Source of the DNA: Streptomyces acidiscabies
GTDB taxonomy: Bacteria; Actinomycetota; Actinomycetes; Streptomycetales; Streptomycetaceae
DNA: 64,000 bases
Direction of reading: 5' to 3'
NCBI RefSeq assembly: GCF_020010905.1
Contig: NZ_JAGJBY010000002.1
Coordinates: 3,224,001 to 3,288,000 of the forward strand
Numbering within the stretch: the stretch's first letter is position 1; each line of letters opens with the position of its first letter. Below, piece by piece: positions 1-10,069 of this stretch. The notes under the pieces are model-generated. The model saw only the letters and a list, made by a program, of their open reading frames with translations, did no database searches and was not told the origin of the DNA. The translations under genes and the position numbers were made by a program.

Positions 1-577
1 GGTCGAGTTGCCCGGCGGACAGGTCGGGCAGCAACTCGCCGAGTGTGCGCACGAGTTGGCCCGCCGTCCGGACCCGCTGATCGAGCCGGACCAGCCCGGG
101 AGTGAGATAACCGCCCCGGCCCAGCACGACGCCGACCCGCTGCCGGTCGGGCAGGCGAGCGGTCCCGCCCGCGTCGTCCAGCGCGGCGGCGGCCACGTGC
201 AGCGCGATGAGCTGGTCCGGTTCGGTGCCGGCGACCGACGTCGGCATGATCCCGAACCGGGTCACCTCCACCTCGGCGAGCCCGTCCACGAACCCGCCGC
301 GTCGGCAGTACACGCGGTCCGCGACGGCCGGTTCTGCGGCGGTGCCGGGACGGTAGTAGTCGGCGTCCCAGCGGCCGGCGGGCACTTCACCGACCGCGTC
401 GACGCCGTCGCGGAGGTTCTGCCAGTAGGTGTCGAGGTCGGGGGCGCCGGGGAACAGCACGGACATCCCCACGATGGCGACCGGGACTTGACGACCGACG
501 GCACCCTCGGCCGGACGGCCGCCCTGGGCTTGACGGTCAGTCGGATCAACGGCGTTTTCGGGGCCTCTGAGGTCCAC
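1..577 (-). CDS. Type I polyketide synthase, N-terminal part (3' end outside window)
   Basis: Only the first ~192 residues are present; the gene continues past the left edge. Translation from GTG at 577 gives a short linker, then the beta-ketoacyl synthase opening VAIVGMSVLFPGAPDL and, further on, a region containing FGIMPTSV and EPDQL, as in ketosynthases of PUFA-synthase-like enzymes. The start lies 4 nt after the stop of the upstream PKS gene (TGA at 584-582), so the two form one operon and are probably translationally coupled. The protein would be the second synthase subunit of the same assembly line. Domains beyond the KS cannot be seen. Family assignment is firm; the product is unknown. 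Confidence 0.88.
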   Translation of the reverse strand, partial: MDLRGPENAVDPTDRQAQGGRPAEGAVGRQVPVAIVGMSVLFPGAPDLDTYWQNLRDGVDAVGEVPAGRWDADYYRPGTAAEPAVADRVYCRRGGFVDGLAEVEVTRFGIMPTSVAGTEPDQLIALHVAAAALDDAGGTARLPDRQRVGVVLGRGGYLTPGLVRLDQRVRTAGQLVRTLGELLPDLSAGQLD

Positions 578-581
578 CCCG

Positions 582-3500
582 TCACCAGCCCGACGCCGTG
601 TGCACGACCGCCGTGAGCGACGGATCGCCCCACGCCAACTCCCGCAGCAGCGCCGCCGTTCCCTCCTCCGGATCGATCAGCGCGACCCCGCGCCGCGCGT
701 ACTCCCGCGCCAACTCCGGCCCCACCATGCCCCCGTGGGCGGTGTCGGGCGCCCACGGCCCCCAGTGCACGGTCAGCGCCCGCAACCCCGTACGCGCCGC
801 CCACGCCGAACCCAGCGCCTCCAGCGCGTCGTTGGCAGCCGCGTAGTCGACCTGCCCCCGATTGCCCAGCACCGCCGAGATGCTCCCGAACAGCACCGTG
901 AACCCCGGTCCGCCCGGCAGCTCCTCCAACGCCGTCAGCAGCGCGTGCGCGCCCAGCGCCTTCGTCGCGTACACCCGGCGGAACGACTCCGGACTCTTCT
1001 CGGCGATCAGCCGGTCCTCGATCACCCCGGCCGCGTACACCACACCGTCCAGCCGCCCGTGCTCGGCGTGGATCTCCTTCACCGCCTGCAACACGGCCTC
1101 GGACTCCCGGAAATCGACACTCCGGTACCGAACGGCACTGCCCAGAGCGGTCAGTTCGGCCAGCGTCGCCCTGATCTCCCGCTGCGCGAGCAGGAGTTCG
1201 GTCTCCCGGTTGACCTCCGCGAGACTGCCGCCCCGCGCGGCCAGGACGGCCCGCAGCTCGGCCGGGGTGCGCGCGGCGGCCGTCGCCTGCTCCTCCGGAC
1301 CGTCCGGTACGGGCGTACGGCCCAGCAGTTCGAGCCGGCACCGCGAGGCCCGCGCCAACGCCACGGCGCACTGCGCGGCGATCCCCCGCGCCCCGCCCGC
1401 CAGCAGGACGACGGCGTCCCGGTCGAGCCCCAGCGCGGCGGCCTCCGCGACCCCGTCCCCGGCGGGACCGGCCCCGGTGCTCCCGAGCGCCCCGAGCGGC
1501 GCCTCGGCCAGCTCGAACCCGTGCCGACCGACTGCCCTCCACACCACGGCAGGTGACGTGTCGTCGGCCAGGATCTCGCCGATCACGGTGTCCGCCACGT
1601 CCTCGTCGACGTCCACCACCCGCGCCACCGTCCCCGGGTACTCCCGCGCCGCGCTCCGGAACAGCCCGCGCAGCCCCACCGCGTCCCCGTCCACCGGCCG
1701 CACCGCCAAGAGCCACTTGGGCTCCCGGGCCAGCGCCGCCTTCAGCACCGCGAAGGCGTCCGGCAACACCGGCACACCGTCGGCCGCCCCCAGATAGATC
1801 ACGCCGTCCACCGGACCGTCGGCCTCGGTGAGGAGGTGCTCCATGTCCTGGACGGTGACCTCGGCGCCGTGCGCTGTCAGCCGGTCGGCGATGTCGGTGC
1901 CTTCGTCGCCGAGCAACACCCAGTGAGTGCCCGCGAGTTGGGACGCCGGGTGGTTGCCGGTGTCGAGCAGGACGGGTTGGAGGACGAGCCGCTTGGGCGC
2001 CTGCCCGGTCACCGGTTCCTCTGCCTGCACGGGTTCCTCGGCGGCCACCGGTCCCGACAGGCGCGAGGTGAGCCAGTCGGTCACGGCGGCGGCCGTACGC
2101 GCCTTCGTCAGCTCCTCCAACTCGTCGTCCGCCAGGCCCGCGAGGTCGGTCGAGCCGCCGAGGCGGCGGGCCAACTCGCCCGCGATCTCGGCCCGTTTGA
2201 TGGAGTCGATGCTGAGGTCGGCCTCCAGATCGAGGTCGGGCTCGATCATGTCGACGGGGTAGCCGGTGCGTTCGCTGATGATGTCGAGGACAACTTGGCC
2301 GACGTCCACGGCCTCCGGTGCCGGGGCCGGGGCCGGGGTGACGACGGGGGCCGCCTCAACAGGTCGCTGCGGTACGGGAGTTGCCTCCAGGATCGGCATG
2401 GGTGGAGCCGCCGGTCTCTCCACCGCCCCCGCCCCTGCCCCGAAGTACGTGAGCAGCACGTCCCGTTGGGCCGCGATCATCTCCCGGCTGGTCCGCAGGA
2501 ACTCCGCTATGAGGGCGTCCTGACCCTGATGGGGGTTCGTCGTCACGTTCGCCTCCGAGGAATCCAGGGACAGGGGGAAAGTTGAGGAGCCCGGCAGCTG
2601 TGCCACACGCCGGGCCGGTGTCAGTCCACCGGCCACCGGCTTGCCGTCGGCGGTCCGCACGAGCTGTCCGTCGACCGTCCAACCGGGCTGCTTCGGCGCC
2701 GGTGTCCGCACCGCGTCCACCGCTTTGCGCCCGCGCAGCAGCCACCCGGCCCGCACCGGCACCCCGGCGAGGGCGAGTTGAGCGAGCGCGTCGAGCCAGC
2801 CCCGCAGTCCGCTGCCGTGGCGCGGCTCGCAGGCGACCGTCCGGTGCGGGCGCTCTCCGAGCACCTGCCCGACCAGCCGCGTCAGCACCGACCCCGGCCC
2901 GGCCTCGACGAAGACGCGCGCGCCGGCCTCGTACATGGCCTCGATCTGGTCGGCGAAACGGACGGGGGAGCCGATCTGGGCGGCCAGTTCGGCGCGGGCC
3001 GCATCGGGGCCGTCGCCGTAGGGGGCCGCCGTGCGGTTGGCCCAGACCGGGAACTCCGGGGCGTGGAAGGCGTGTTGGGCGAGTGACGTGGCGAACCGGG
3101 GGCCCGCGTCGGCGACGACGGGGCTGTGGAAGGCGCAGGCGACCGGGATACGGCGCGCGGTGAGCCCGGCCTCGCGCAGGAGCCGTACGGCTTCGGCCAC
3201 AGCCTCCGTGGGGCCCGAAATCACCGTCTGGTCCGGCGAGTTGAGGTTGGCGAGCACCACGTCGCCCGCCTCGCCGAGGACGTCGGCGACCGTCGCCGCG
3301 TCGGACGACACCGCCGCCATCGTGCCCGGGTCGTCCCCGGCGGCGGCCAGGATCGCCGACGCCCGCTCGCCGCTCAACTCCAGCAGCGTTTCGGGGGAGA
3401 TGACCCCGGCCGCGGAGAGGGCGACCAGTTCGCCGTAGCTGTGTCCGGCCGCCATGTCGGGGTGGACCCCGGCGGCCGTGAGGAACGTGTACGCCGCCAA

Positions 3501-6500
3501 CCCGGCGATGCCCAGGGCGGGTTGGGCGACGCGGGTGTCGGTCAGGGCGGCTTTCTGGCGGTCGCGTCCGGCGTCGTCGAAGGCGGCGGGCGGGTACATC
3601 GTCGGGGCGTGGGCTCTGCCCAGGTCCAGGTAGTGGCGGAGGCCGGGGAAGGCGATGAAGAGGTCGGCGAGCATGCCGGGGCGCTGGCTGCCCTGGCCGG
3701 GGAAGAGGAAGGCGACCTTGCTGTCCGCCTCCGGCGTGGGCGCCGTGCTCGCGTCCGCCCCCTCCAGCGCCTCCCGCAGCTCCCGCGTCAACTCCTCCAC
3801 ATCCGACGCCACCACCGCGAACCGCACCGGTTCCTCGCTCGCGTCCGCCCGCCGCGCCGCACTCAGCGCCAGGTCCCGGAGCCGCCACGGCCCCTCGGCC
3901 GTCTTCAGCAGCTCCTCCACCCCCCGCCGCGCGGACGCCACGTCCCGCCCCCGGAACAGGAACAGCTCGGCGGGCCACTCCTCGGCCCCCCGCACCCCCT
4001 CGTCATGAGCGGCGAGCACCACATGGAAGTTGGTCCCGCCGAACCCGAACGCGCTGACCCCGCCGATCCGTTGGGCCGCCGGACCGTCCCAGGGCCGGGC
4101 CTCGGACGACAGCGCGAAGGGGCTCTCCCCTTCCTTCCAGGCCGAGTTGGGGGCCTGCACGTGCAGGGTCGGCGGCCGGACCCCCGTGTACAGCGCCAGC
4201 GTCGTCTTGATCAGCCCCGCCAGCCCGGCCGCGCACTTCGTGTGCCCGATCTGCGACTTGACCGACCCGAGCACACAACTCCCCGGCTCGGCGCCCGCGT
4301 CGCCGAACACCTCGGTGAGGATGGACAGTTCGGTCCGGTCCCCGACGACCGTCCCCGTACCGTGCGCCTCCACGATCCCGACCTCGGCCGGTGACACCCC
4401 CGCGTTCCGGTACGCCCGTTCCAGCGCGGCCCGTTGGCCTTCGGGCCGGGGTGCGGTCAGGCCCAGGGAGCGGCCGTCGCTGGAGGAGCCGAGCCCCTTG
4501 ACGACGCCGTAGATCCGGTCCCCGTCGCGCTCGGCGTCGGCGAGGCGCTTGAGGACGACGCAGGCGACGCCCTCGCCGAGCGCGATGCCGTCGGCGGTGG
4601 AGTCGAAGGCGCGGGAGCGGCCGGTGGGGGAGAGGGCGTGGACGGAGGAGAACAGGGCGAAGTCGTTGATGCCGTTGTGCAGGTCGGCGCCGCCGCACAG
4701 GACGACGTCACTCGTCCCGGACAGCAGTTCCTTGCAGGCGACGTCCACCGCCGCCAGCGAGGACGCGCAGGCCGCGTCCACCGTGTAGTTGGCGCCGCCG
4801 AGGTCGAGGCGGTTGGCGATACGGCCCGAGATGACGTTGGCGAGCATGCCGGGGAACGAGTCCTCGGTGAGGCGCGGGAGCTGGCCGTCCAGCGCCTGCG
4901 GGACCTCGCCGTAGTACGAGGGCAGGACGGAGCGTACGGTCGCCGCGTTCGAGAGGTCGCTGCCCGCCTCCGCGCCGAACACCACCGAGGTGCGCGAGCG
5001 GTCGAACTCCCGCCCCCCGTCGCCGTATCCGGCGTCGTCGAGCGCGCGCCGGGCGGCCTCAAGGGACAGCAGCTGGACCGGCTCGACGCTGCCGAGGGAG
5101 GTCGGCGGGATGCCGTACCGCAGCGGGTCGAAGGGGATGCGCGGCAGGAAGCCGCCCCACTTGGAGTCGGTGGACGTGCCGTGGTGGACGGCGGGATCCC
5201 AGCGCTCCGGGGGGACTTCGGTGACCGCGTCGACGCCCGCGACGACGTTCGCCCAGAAGGAGGGGAGGTCGGGAGACCCGGCGAACATGCAGGCCATGCC
5301 GACGATCGCGACGTCCAGCGGCGCCGGTGCCTGCGGCTCGACTGCCGTGCGCGGCGAGACCCGTTCGGCGAGGAAGGCCATCGCGCCGGTCGTCACCGAG
5401 GCGTGCAGCGCGGCGATCGTCGTCGTACGGGAACGCAGCACGGCCACCTCCCCGGCCATGAACATCCCCTCGGCGAGCTGCCGTTGCTCGTCCACGGACG
5501 CCAGCGCCCCGTCCTCGTCGCGCTCGACCCCCTTGCTGGCGATGCGCAGCCGGCCCACGTTCAGCCGCTCCAGCCGCTCCCACACCTCCCGCTCGGGCAG
5601 GCCCCGCGCCCGCAGCCGGGCCGCCTCCTCGCGGTAGCCGTCCGCGAACGGACTCGGCACGCAGCGGGTGGCGTGACCCGGCGCCGACTCCAGCAGCGTC
5701 GTCGCCCCGGCCTCCAACACCCGTTCCTGGAACAGGGGTTGGATGGCGCCCTGGCCGACGGCCTCCTCCGTGAAGAGGTACGCCGTCCCCATCAGGACGC
5801 CGACCGCCGCGCCCCGCGCGCTCAACGGGCCCGCGAGCGCCGCGACCATCGCCGCCGACCGCTCGTCGTGCACCCCGCCCGCGAAGAACACCTCCACGTC
5901 CGAGACGTCCCCGAAGTCCTCCAGGACCGCCAACTGGGCTTCCCACAGAGGGAACGCGGCGCGCGGACCGACGTGACCGCCGCACTCAGCGCCCTCGAAC
6001 ACGAACCGCCGGGCGCCCGCGTCGAGGAACTGCCGCAGCAGCTCCGGCGACGGCACGTGCAGGAACGTCCGGATGCCGGCCTCCTCCAACGCCCGTGCCT
6101 GGGACGGACGTCCGCCCGCGATGATCGCGTGGGTCGGCCGGGACAGCCGTACCGCCTCCAGCTGGGCGGCGCGCAGTTCCTCCGGCGCGAAGCCCAACAC
6201 ACCCACGCCCCAAGGGTGTTCGCCCACCGCCTCCCGGGCCTGCGCGAGCATCGCCCGCGACCGCTCGCCGTTCGCCAGAGCCAGCGCGATGAACGGCAGC
6301 GCCCCTTCCTCGGCCACGGCCGCCGCGAACGCCGCCCGGTCGCTCACCCGCGTCATCGGGCCCTGCGCGACGGGGAGTTGGGTGCCGAGTGCCCGGCTCA
6401 TCGCCGAGTCCGGGCCCAGTGTCCGGACGAGGCCGCCGTCGCACAGGGCCGAGCGCACCGCGCCGCTCACCTCCCGTACCGTGCCGTGTACATCGCCCCA

Positions 6501-7202
6501 CCGGTCGGCGAACCGGGCGGCGAGGAAGCCGTCCTGGCCCACCGGGAGCCGTACGCCCCGGCGTTCCACGGCCCGGACGCCGTCCGTGACGGTCGACTCG
6601 GAGCCGTCCAACGTCCGGACGAGAGCGGCGAGTTGGTCGGGGAGTGACGATTCGGCCAACAGGGCGAGCTGGGAGTCCAGGACGACCCCGGCCGCGCCGC
6701 CGGCGACCGCCGCAGCGGCCGTACGCGGTCCGATCCCGCCGGCGGCCCACACCGGTACGTCGACCTCGGACAGGAGCTGCTGGAGGAGCACGAACGTGCT
6801 CAACTCGCCTACGGGGCCGCCGGATTCGGAGCCGCGCGCGATCAGGCCGTGGGCGCCGCGGGCGATGGCCGCGCGCGCCTGTGCGAGGTCGGTCACCTCG
6901 GCGAGGACCCGGTGGTGGCTCGAAGCCGCCCAACTGCGGCCGGCGGCAAGGACGATGGTCAGTTCGCGGTCCGGCAGGTCCGGCAGGTCCGCCGGGGTCA
7001 ACCGGCAGTGCGGGCCTATCCGTACCCCGACCGGCGCCCGCCGTACCCGCTCCAGGGCCTCGCGTGCCGTGCGGTCGCCGTCGCCGAGGTCGAGGATGCC
7101 GAGGGCGCCGGACCGGGCGAGGGCGAGGGCGAGTAAGGCGTCGGGCCTGCCGAAGGGAGTGATGCCGATGATCATGTCCTCGGGGCGCACAGCGGGCGTC
7201 AT
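582..7202 (-). CDS. PUFA-synthase-like multidomain polyketide synthase with N-terminal PfaD/NPD-type domain
   Basis: A 2206-residue cytosolic megasynthase. Domains in order: a flavin-dependent 2-nitropropane-dioxygenase/PfaD-like enoyl reductase region (about 1-610, with the FFAGGVHDERSA segment); ketosynthase (about 625-1060, opening VAIVGMACMF, active-site DAACASSL near 810, EAHGTGT and GHTKCAAG histidine motifs); acyltransferase (about 1160-1440, GQGSQRPGM and catalytic GHSYGE near 1252); one acyl carrier domain (about 1620-1700, LSIDSIKRAEI); and a C-terminal ketoreductase (about 1920-2160, AGGARGIAAQ). The DSIKR phosphopantetheine motif is typical of PUFA synthases rather than modular macrolide PKSs. 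From memory it resembles the predicted PUFA-like cluster in the left arm of S. coelicolor. ATG at 7202 follows GGAGAGAC. The next synthase starts 4 nt after its stop. PfaD is normally a separate protein, so its fusion at the front is notable. Confidence 0.9.
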   Translation of the reverse strand: MTPAVRPEDMIIGITPFGRPDALLALALARSGALGILDLGDGDRTAREALERVRRAPVGVRIGPHCRLTPADLPDLPDRELTIVLAAGRSWAASSHHRVLAEVTDLAQARAAIARGAHGLIARGSESGGPVGELSTFVLLQQLLSEVDVPVWAAGGIGPRTAAAAVAGGAAGVVLDSQLALLAESSLPDQLAALVRTLDGSESTVTDGVRAVERRGVRLPVGQDGFLAARFADRWGDVHGTVREVSGAVRSALCDGGLVRTLGPDSAMSRALGTQLPVAQGPMTRVSDRAAFAAAVAEEGALPFIALALANGERSRAMLAQAREAVGEHPWGVGVLGFAPEELRAAQLEAVRLSRPTHAIIAGGRPSQARALEEAGIRTFLHVPSPELLRQFLDAGARRFVFEGAECGGHVGPRAAFPLWEAQLAVLEDFGDVSDVEVFFAGGVHDERSAAMVAALAGPLSARGAAVGVLMGTAYLFTEEAVGQGAIQPLFQERVLEAGATTLLESAPGHATRCVPSPFADGYREEAARLRARGLPEREVWERLERLNVGRLRIASKGVERDEDGALASVDEQRQLAEGMFMAGEVAVLRSRTTTIAALHASVTTGAMAFLAERVSPRTAVEPQAPAPLDVAIVGMACMFAGSPDLPSFWANVVAGVDAVTEVPPERWDPAVHHGTSTDSKWGGFLPRIPFDPLRYGIPPTSLGSVEPVQLLSLEAARRALDDAGYGDGGREFDRSRTSVVFGAEAGSDLSNAATVRSVLPSYYGEVPQALDGQLPRLTEDSFPGMLANVISGRIANRLDLGGANYTVDAACASSLAAVDVACKELLSGTSDVVLCGGADLHNGINDFALFSSVHALSPTGRSRAFDSTADGIALGEGVACVVLKRLADAERDGDRIYGVVKGLGSSSDGRSLGLTAPRPEGQRAALERAYRNAGVSPAEVGIVEAHGTGTVVGDRTELSILTEVFGDAGAEPGSCVLGSVKSQIGHTKCAAGLAGLIKTTLALYTGVRPPTLHVQAPNSAWKEGESPFALSSEARPWDGPAAQRIGGVSAFGFGGTNFHVVLAAHDEGVRGAEEWPAELFLFRGRDVASARRGVEELLKTAEGPWRLRDLALSAARRADASEEPVRFAVVASDVEELTRELREALEGADASTAPTPEADSKVAFLFPGQGSQRPGMLADLFIAFPGLRHYLDLGRAHAPTMYPPAAFDDAGRDRQKAALTDTRVAQPALGIAGLAAYTFLTAAGVHPDMAAGHSYGELVALSAAGVISPETLLELSGERASAILAAAGDDPGTMAAVSSDAATVADVLGEAGDVVLANLNSPDQTVISGPTEAVAEAVRLLREAGLTARRIPVACAFHSPVVADAGPRFATSLAQHAFHAPEFPVWANRTAAPYGDGPDAARAELAAQIGSPVRFADQIEAMYEAGARVFVEAGPGSVLTRLVGQVLGERPHRTVACEPRHGSGLRGWLDALAQLALAGVPVRAGWLLRGRKAVDAVRTPAPKQPGWTVDGQLVRTADGKPVAGGLTPARRVAQLPGSSTFPLSLDSSEANVTTNPHQGQDALIAEFLRTSREMIAAQRDVLLTYFGAGAGAVERPAAPPMPILEATPVPQRPVEAAPVVTPAPAPAPEAVDVGQVVLDIISERTGYPVDMIEPDLDLEADLSIDSIKRAEIAGELARRLGGSTDLAGLADDELEELTKARTAAAVTDWLTSRLSGPVAAEEPVQAEEPVTGQAPKRLVLQPVLLDTGNHPASQLAGTHWVLLGDEGTDIADRLTAHGAEVTVQDMEHLLTEADGPVDGVIYLGAADGVPVLPDAFAVLKAALAREPKWLLAVRPVDGDAVGLRGLFRSAAREYPGTVARVVDVDEDVADTVIGEILADDTSPAVVWRAVGRHGFELAEAPLGALGSTGAGPAGDGVAEAAALGLDRDAVVLLAGGARGIAAQCAVALARASRCRLELLGRTPVPDGPEEQATAAARTPAELRAVLAARGGSLAEVNRETELLLAQREIRATLAELTALGSAVRYRSVDFRESEAVLQAVKEIHAEHGRLDGVVYAAGVIEDRLIAEKSPESFRRVYATKALGAHALLTALEELPGGPGFTVLFGSISAVLGNRGQVDYAAANDALEALGSAWAARTGLRALTVHWGPWAPDTAHGGMVGPELAREYARRGVALIDPEEGTAALLRELAWGDPSLTAVVHTASGW

Positions 7203-7378
7203 GTCTCTCCAGAATCAACGCTTCGAGGAGGAAACTGCACAGTGGGGGGTGCGGGGACAGCAGCGGAAAACGGCAGGGCCGGACAACGGCTTCCCCGGCC
7301 ACGCCATTTGGGCAGGGCTCACCGGGGAAACGCCGGTCCGTCTTTCGGCGCGAGTGCGTGAAACGCTGGAAAGGTAGT

Positions 7379-7462
7379 GCGGTTATTACTCGCGGGTCAA
7401 TAACCGCGCTGCCCCCTGACCGGCCGTCGAACCGATTCGGTCAGACGCAGGTCAGGGGGCAG
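7379..7462. promoter_or_regulatory. Two inverted repeats upstream of the PKS operon
   Basis: The 450-bp gap between the PKS start (7202) and the end of the TetR gene (7653) has no credible gene. It holds two inverted repeats: GCGGTTATT (7379-7387) with AATAACCGC (7399-7407), and CTGCCCCCTGACC (7409-7421) with GGTCAGGGGGCAG (7450-7462). They could be operators for the PKS promoter or, for the longer 13-bp stem, a terminator behind the TetR gene transcribed toward the PKS. Function is inferred from symmetry only. Confidence 0.45.
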
Positions 7463-7652
7463 CAGGGCGGAAAATGGACCAATCGTGGTGCGCGCGGGCG
7501 CCGTTCACGCCGGGCTCACGCCGCCGAAACACGGATGGTGGCGGGAAATGCGCTCGGATGGCCGCGCATGTCCGAAACGGCCCCCGGAATCAGGGCCGTT
7601 GATGACCGCGGCGGAAATTCCATGTAGCGATCTCGGTGTGACCAGGAAAGGA

Positions 7653-8231
7653 TCAGGCGGTCTTGCGGACTCCGTCGAGCGCGATCGACAGGACGTGCTC
7701 GCGCTGCGCGTCGCTCGGGAAGTGGGTGGCGGTGACCCCCGCGACCAGTCTCAGCAGGTCCCCGAACTCCATGTCACCGCGGGCCTCGCCGGCTTCCTGG
7801 GCGCGCAGGAACAGCGGGCCGCCCGACGCGTACAGCGACTCGCGGCAGGCGTCGAAGATCTCGGACTCGTTCTCCAGCGCCTCGCGCACCGCGCGCTTGG
7901 TGACCATGTACGCGGTGAAGGCTTCCAGCCACGTGACGACCGCGGGCCACGGCGGGAGGCCGGAGACCTCCTCGGCCGTCTCGCACAGGGCGTTGACCTC
8001 GTTCGCGTACACGCTCTCGAACAGGGCGCGGCGGGTGGGGAAGTTGCGGTAGAGCGTGCCGATGCCGACGCCCGCGCGGCGCGCGATGTCCTCCAGGGAC
8101 GCGTCGGAGCCGTGCTCCGCGAACGCCTCGCGCGCGGCGGTGAGCAGGGCGTCGTAGTTGCGGGCCGCGTCTTTACGGTGCGGGCGCTGGGCGGCGACGA
8201 TCTCGGCGATGGGGTACGAGTGGGCGGTCAC
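7653..8231 (-). CDS. TetR family transcriptional repressor
   Basis: A 192-residue protein of usual TetR length. Residues ~20-65 form the N-terminal helix-turn-helix: the DALLTAAREAFAEHG helix followed by the recognition segment ARRAGVGIGTLYRNFPTR. The C-terminal part is the variable ligand-binding/dimerization domain. It lies back to back with an MFS exporter gene (start 8362); the 130-bp gap contains two palindromes, so it most likely represses the exporter and itself until a toxic substrate binds. The inducing ligand cannot be predicted. Family call is very secure. Confidence 0.93.
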   Translation of the reverse strand: MTAHSYPIAEIVAAQRPHRKDAARNYDALLTAAREAFAEHGSDASLEDIARRAGVGIGTLYRNFPTRRALFESVYANEVNALCETAEEVSGLPPWPAVVTWLEAFTAYMVTKRAVREALENESEIFDACRESLYASGGPLFLRAQEAGEARGDMEFGDLLRLVAGVTATHFPSDAQREHVLSIALDGVRKTA

Positions 8232-8291
8232 GGTGGCCTCCCGGGGCCGGTTCGGCGAAAGCGGAGGTTCATCTCCGGAACGCCTTGAAGC

Positions 8292-8330
8292 GGAGGGTTC
8301 CCTCCAGTAGAGTGGAGGCGTACCTCCACT
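8292..8330. promoter_or_regulatory. Candidate TetR operators in the tetR-MFS divergent promoter
   Basis: Two neighbouring perfect-arm palindromes: GGAGGG-TT-CCCTCC (8292-8305) and AGTGGAGG-CGTA-CCTCCACT (8311-8330). Both carry the GGAGG/CCTCC core, have TetR-site size, and lie 32-70 bp before the exporter start. They are good candidates for the repressor's binding sites; binding itself is inferred. Confidence 0.6.
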
Positions 8331-8361
8331 TTACCAGCGCTTCTCGCCCGAGAGGTCCTCC

Positions 8362-9783
8362 ATGCCTCGCACGTCCTCCCGCCTCACCTTCGCGGTCCTC
8401 GCGACAGGCGCGGGTGTGTTCGCCATGCTCCAGTCGCTCATCGCACCCGCCCTGCCGACCGTGCAACACGCCCTGCACACCTCTCAGTCGACGGTGACAT
8501 GGGTGATGACCGCGTACCTGCTCTCCGCATCCGTGTTCACCCCGATCCTCGGCCGCGTCGGCGACCTGATCGGCCGCAAGCGCACGCTCGTCGCCGTCCT
8601 GGCCGCCGTCCTCGTGGGCTGCCTGCTCGCCGCGCTCGCCCCCACCATCGGCGTCCTCATCGTCGCCCGCGTCATCCAGGGCATCGGCGGCGCGCTCTTC
8701 CCGCTCTCCTTCGGCATCATCCGCGACGAGTTCGCCCCCGAGGCCGTGCCCGGGCGCATCAGCACCCTGTCCGCCGTCATCGCCGCGGGCGGCGGCGTCG
8801 GCATGGTCGCCGCCGGGCCGATCGTCTCCGCGCTCGACTACCGCTGGCTGTTCTGGATACCGGTCGCGATCGTCGCGGGGGCCGGACTGATCGCCGTACG
8901 GTACGTCCCCGAATCGCCCAACAGGGCCTCGGGCACGGTCAGTTGGCTCGGCGCCGTCCTGCTGTCCGGCTGGCTCGTCGCGCTCCTGCTGCCGCTCAGC
9001 CAGGCTGGCAGGTGGGGCTGGGGCTCGGCCCGCGTCCTCGGACTCCTCGGCCTCGCCGCCGTACTCGCCGCCGCCTGGCTGTACGCCGAGTCCCGCGCCG
9101 CGAGCCCCCTCATCGACCTGAAGATCATGCGGCTGCCCGCCGTGTGGACGACCAACCTCGCCGCCCTGCTGTTCGGCGCGGGCATGTACGCGATCTGGTC
9201 CTTCCTGCCCGGCTTCGTCCAGACGCCGTCCAGCGCCGGGTACGGCTTCGGCGCCAGCGTCACCGCGTCCGGTCTCCTGATGCTGCCGATGCTCCTCGCG
9301 ATGTTCGTCTCCGGCCTGCTCAGCGGACGCCTCGCGCCGCGCGTCGGCTCCAAGGCCCTCCTCGTCACCGGCTCCGGACTCGGCGCCCTCGCCCTCGGCT
9401 TCCTCGCGCTCTGGCACGACACACAGTGGCAAGTCGCCCTCGTCGCAGGCGTGTTCGGCCTCGGCATCGGGCTCGCGTTCTCGTCCATGGCGAACATCGT
9501 CGTGGCCAGCGTGCCGCCGGCGCAGACCGGGGCGGCCACGGGCATGAACGCCAACATCCGTACGATCGGCGGCTCGATCGGCGCGGCGGTCACGAGCGTC
9601 CTGGTGACCGGCCGCCTCCAGCCGTCCGGGCTCCCGTACGGCAGCGGCTACACCCACGGCTTCACCCTGCTCGCCCTGCTCTGCCTCGCGGCGGCCCTCG
9701 CGGCGCTCCTGGTGCCGGCGGCCCGCTCCTCCCGCCCCTCGCTGCACTCCGCGCCGACGAAGGCACCCGCTCCCGTGCGGTAA
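8362..9783 (+). CDS. MFS drug exporter, 14-TM DHA2 (EmrB/QacA-like)
   Basis: A 473-residue integral membrane protein. The first transmembrane helix (RLTFAVLATGAGVFAMLQ) leads into the DHA2 motif region around SQSTVTWVMTAYLLSASVF; motif A is GRVGDLIGRKR near residue 75, and a motif-C-like GGGVGMVAAGP lies near 140. Repeated hydrophobic stretches fit 14 helices, the DHA2 arrangement. Proton-motive export of a toxic compound is the family role; the substrate is unknown, although export of the neighbouring polyketide product is possible. ATG at 8362 is preceded by GAGAGG. It is divergent from the TetR gene, which probably controls it. Confidence 0.92.
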   Translation: MPRTSSRLTFAVLATGAGVFAMLQSLIAPALPTVQHALHTSQSTVTWVMTAYLLSASVFTPILGRVGDLIGRKRTLVAVLAAVLVGCLLAALAPTIGVLIVARVIQGIGGALFPLSFGIIRDEFAPEAVPGRISTLSAVIAAGGGVGMVAAGPIVSALDYRWLFWIPVAIVAGAGLIAVRYVPESPNRASGTVSWLGAVLLSGWLVALLLPLSQAGRWGWGSARVLGLLGLAAVLAAAWLYAESRAASPLIDLKIMRLPAVWTTNLAALLFGAGMYAIWSFLPGFVQTPSSAGYGFGASVTASGLLMLPMLLAMFVSGLLSGRLAPRVGSKALLVTGSGLGALALGFLALWHDTQWQVALVAGVFGLGIGLAFSSMANIVVASVPPAQTGAATGMNANIRTIGGSIGAAVTSVLVTGRLQPSGLPYGSGYTHGFTLLALLCLAAALAALLVPAARSSRPSLHSAPTKAPAPVR

Positions 9784-9828
9784 GGTTTACCTGCGTGTTC
9801 ACGCGGTCACCGACCGCGCGGACCGCAC

Positions 9829-9902
<74 letters not shown>

Positions 9903-9921
9903 CTTAGATAGTCGCAGGTCA

Positions 9922-9953
9922 GGGGCCTTGCCGGAGAGATCCGGCAAGGCCCC
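9922..9953 (+). terminator. Hairpin terminator behind tRNA-Pro
   Basis: GGGGCCTTGCCGG (9922-9934) pairs perfectly with CCGGCAAGGCCCC (9941-9953) across a 6-nt loop, 20 nt after the tRNA. A related hairpin recurs at 11851-11880, followed by nearly the same sequence (GATCGTT then TTGGGGACC). Confidence 0.7.
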
Positions 9954-10069
9954 TCGATCGTTCTTGGGGACCATTTGGGGACCAGATGGCAGGGGGACCT
10001 GTCAGGGGCCTGGAAGGAAGTCTGGTGGGAGGTGCGGCCGGGCTGGTGTGCGAGGGGAGCGAAGGGGAG

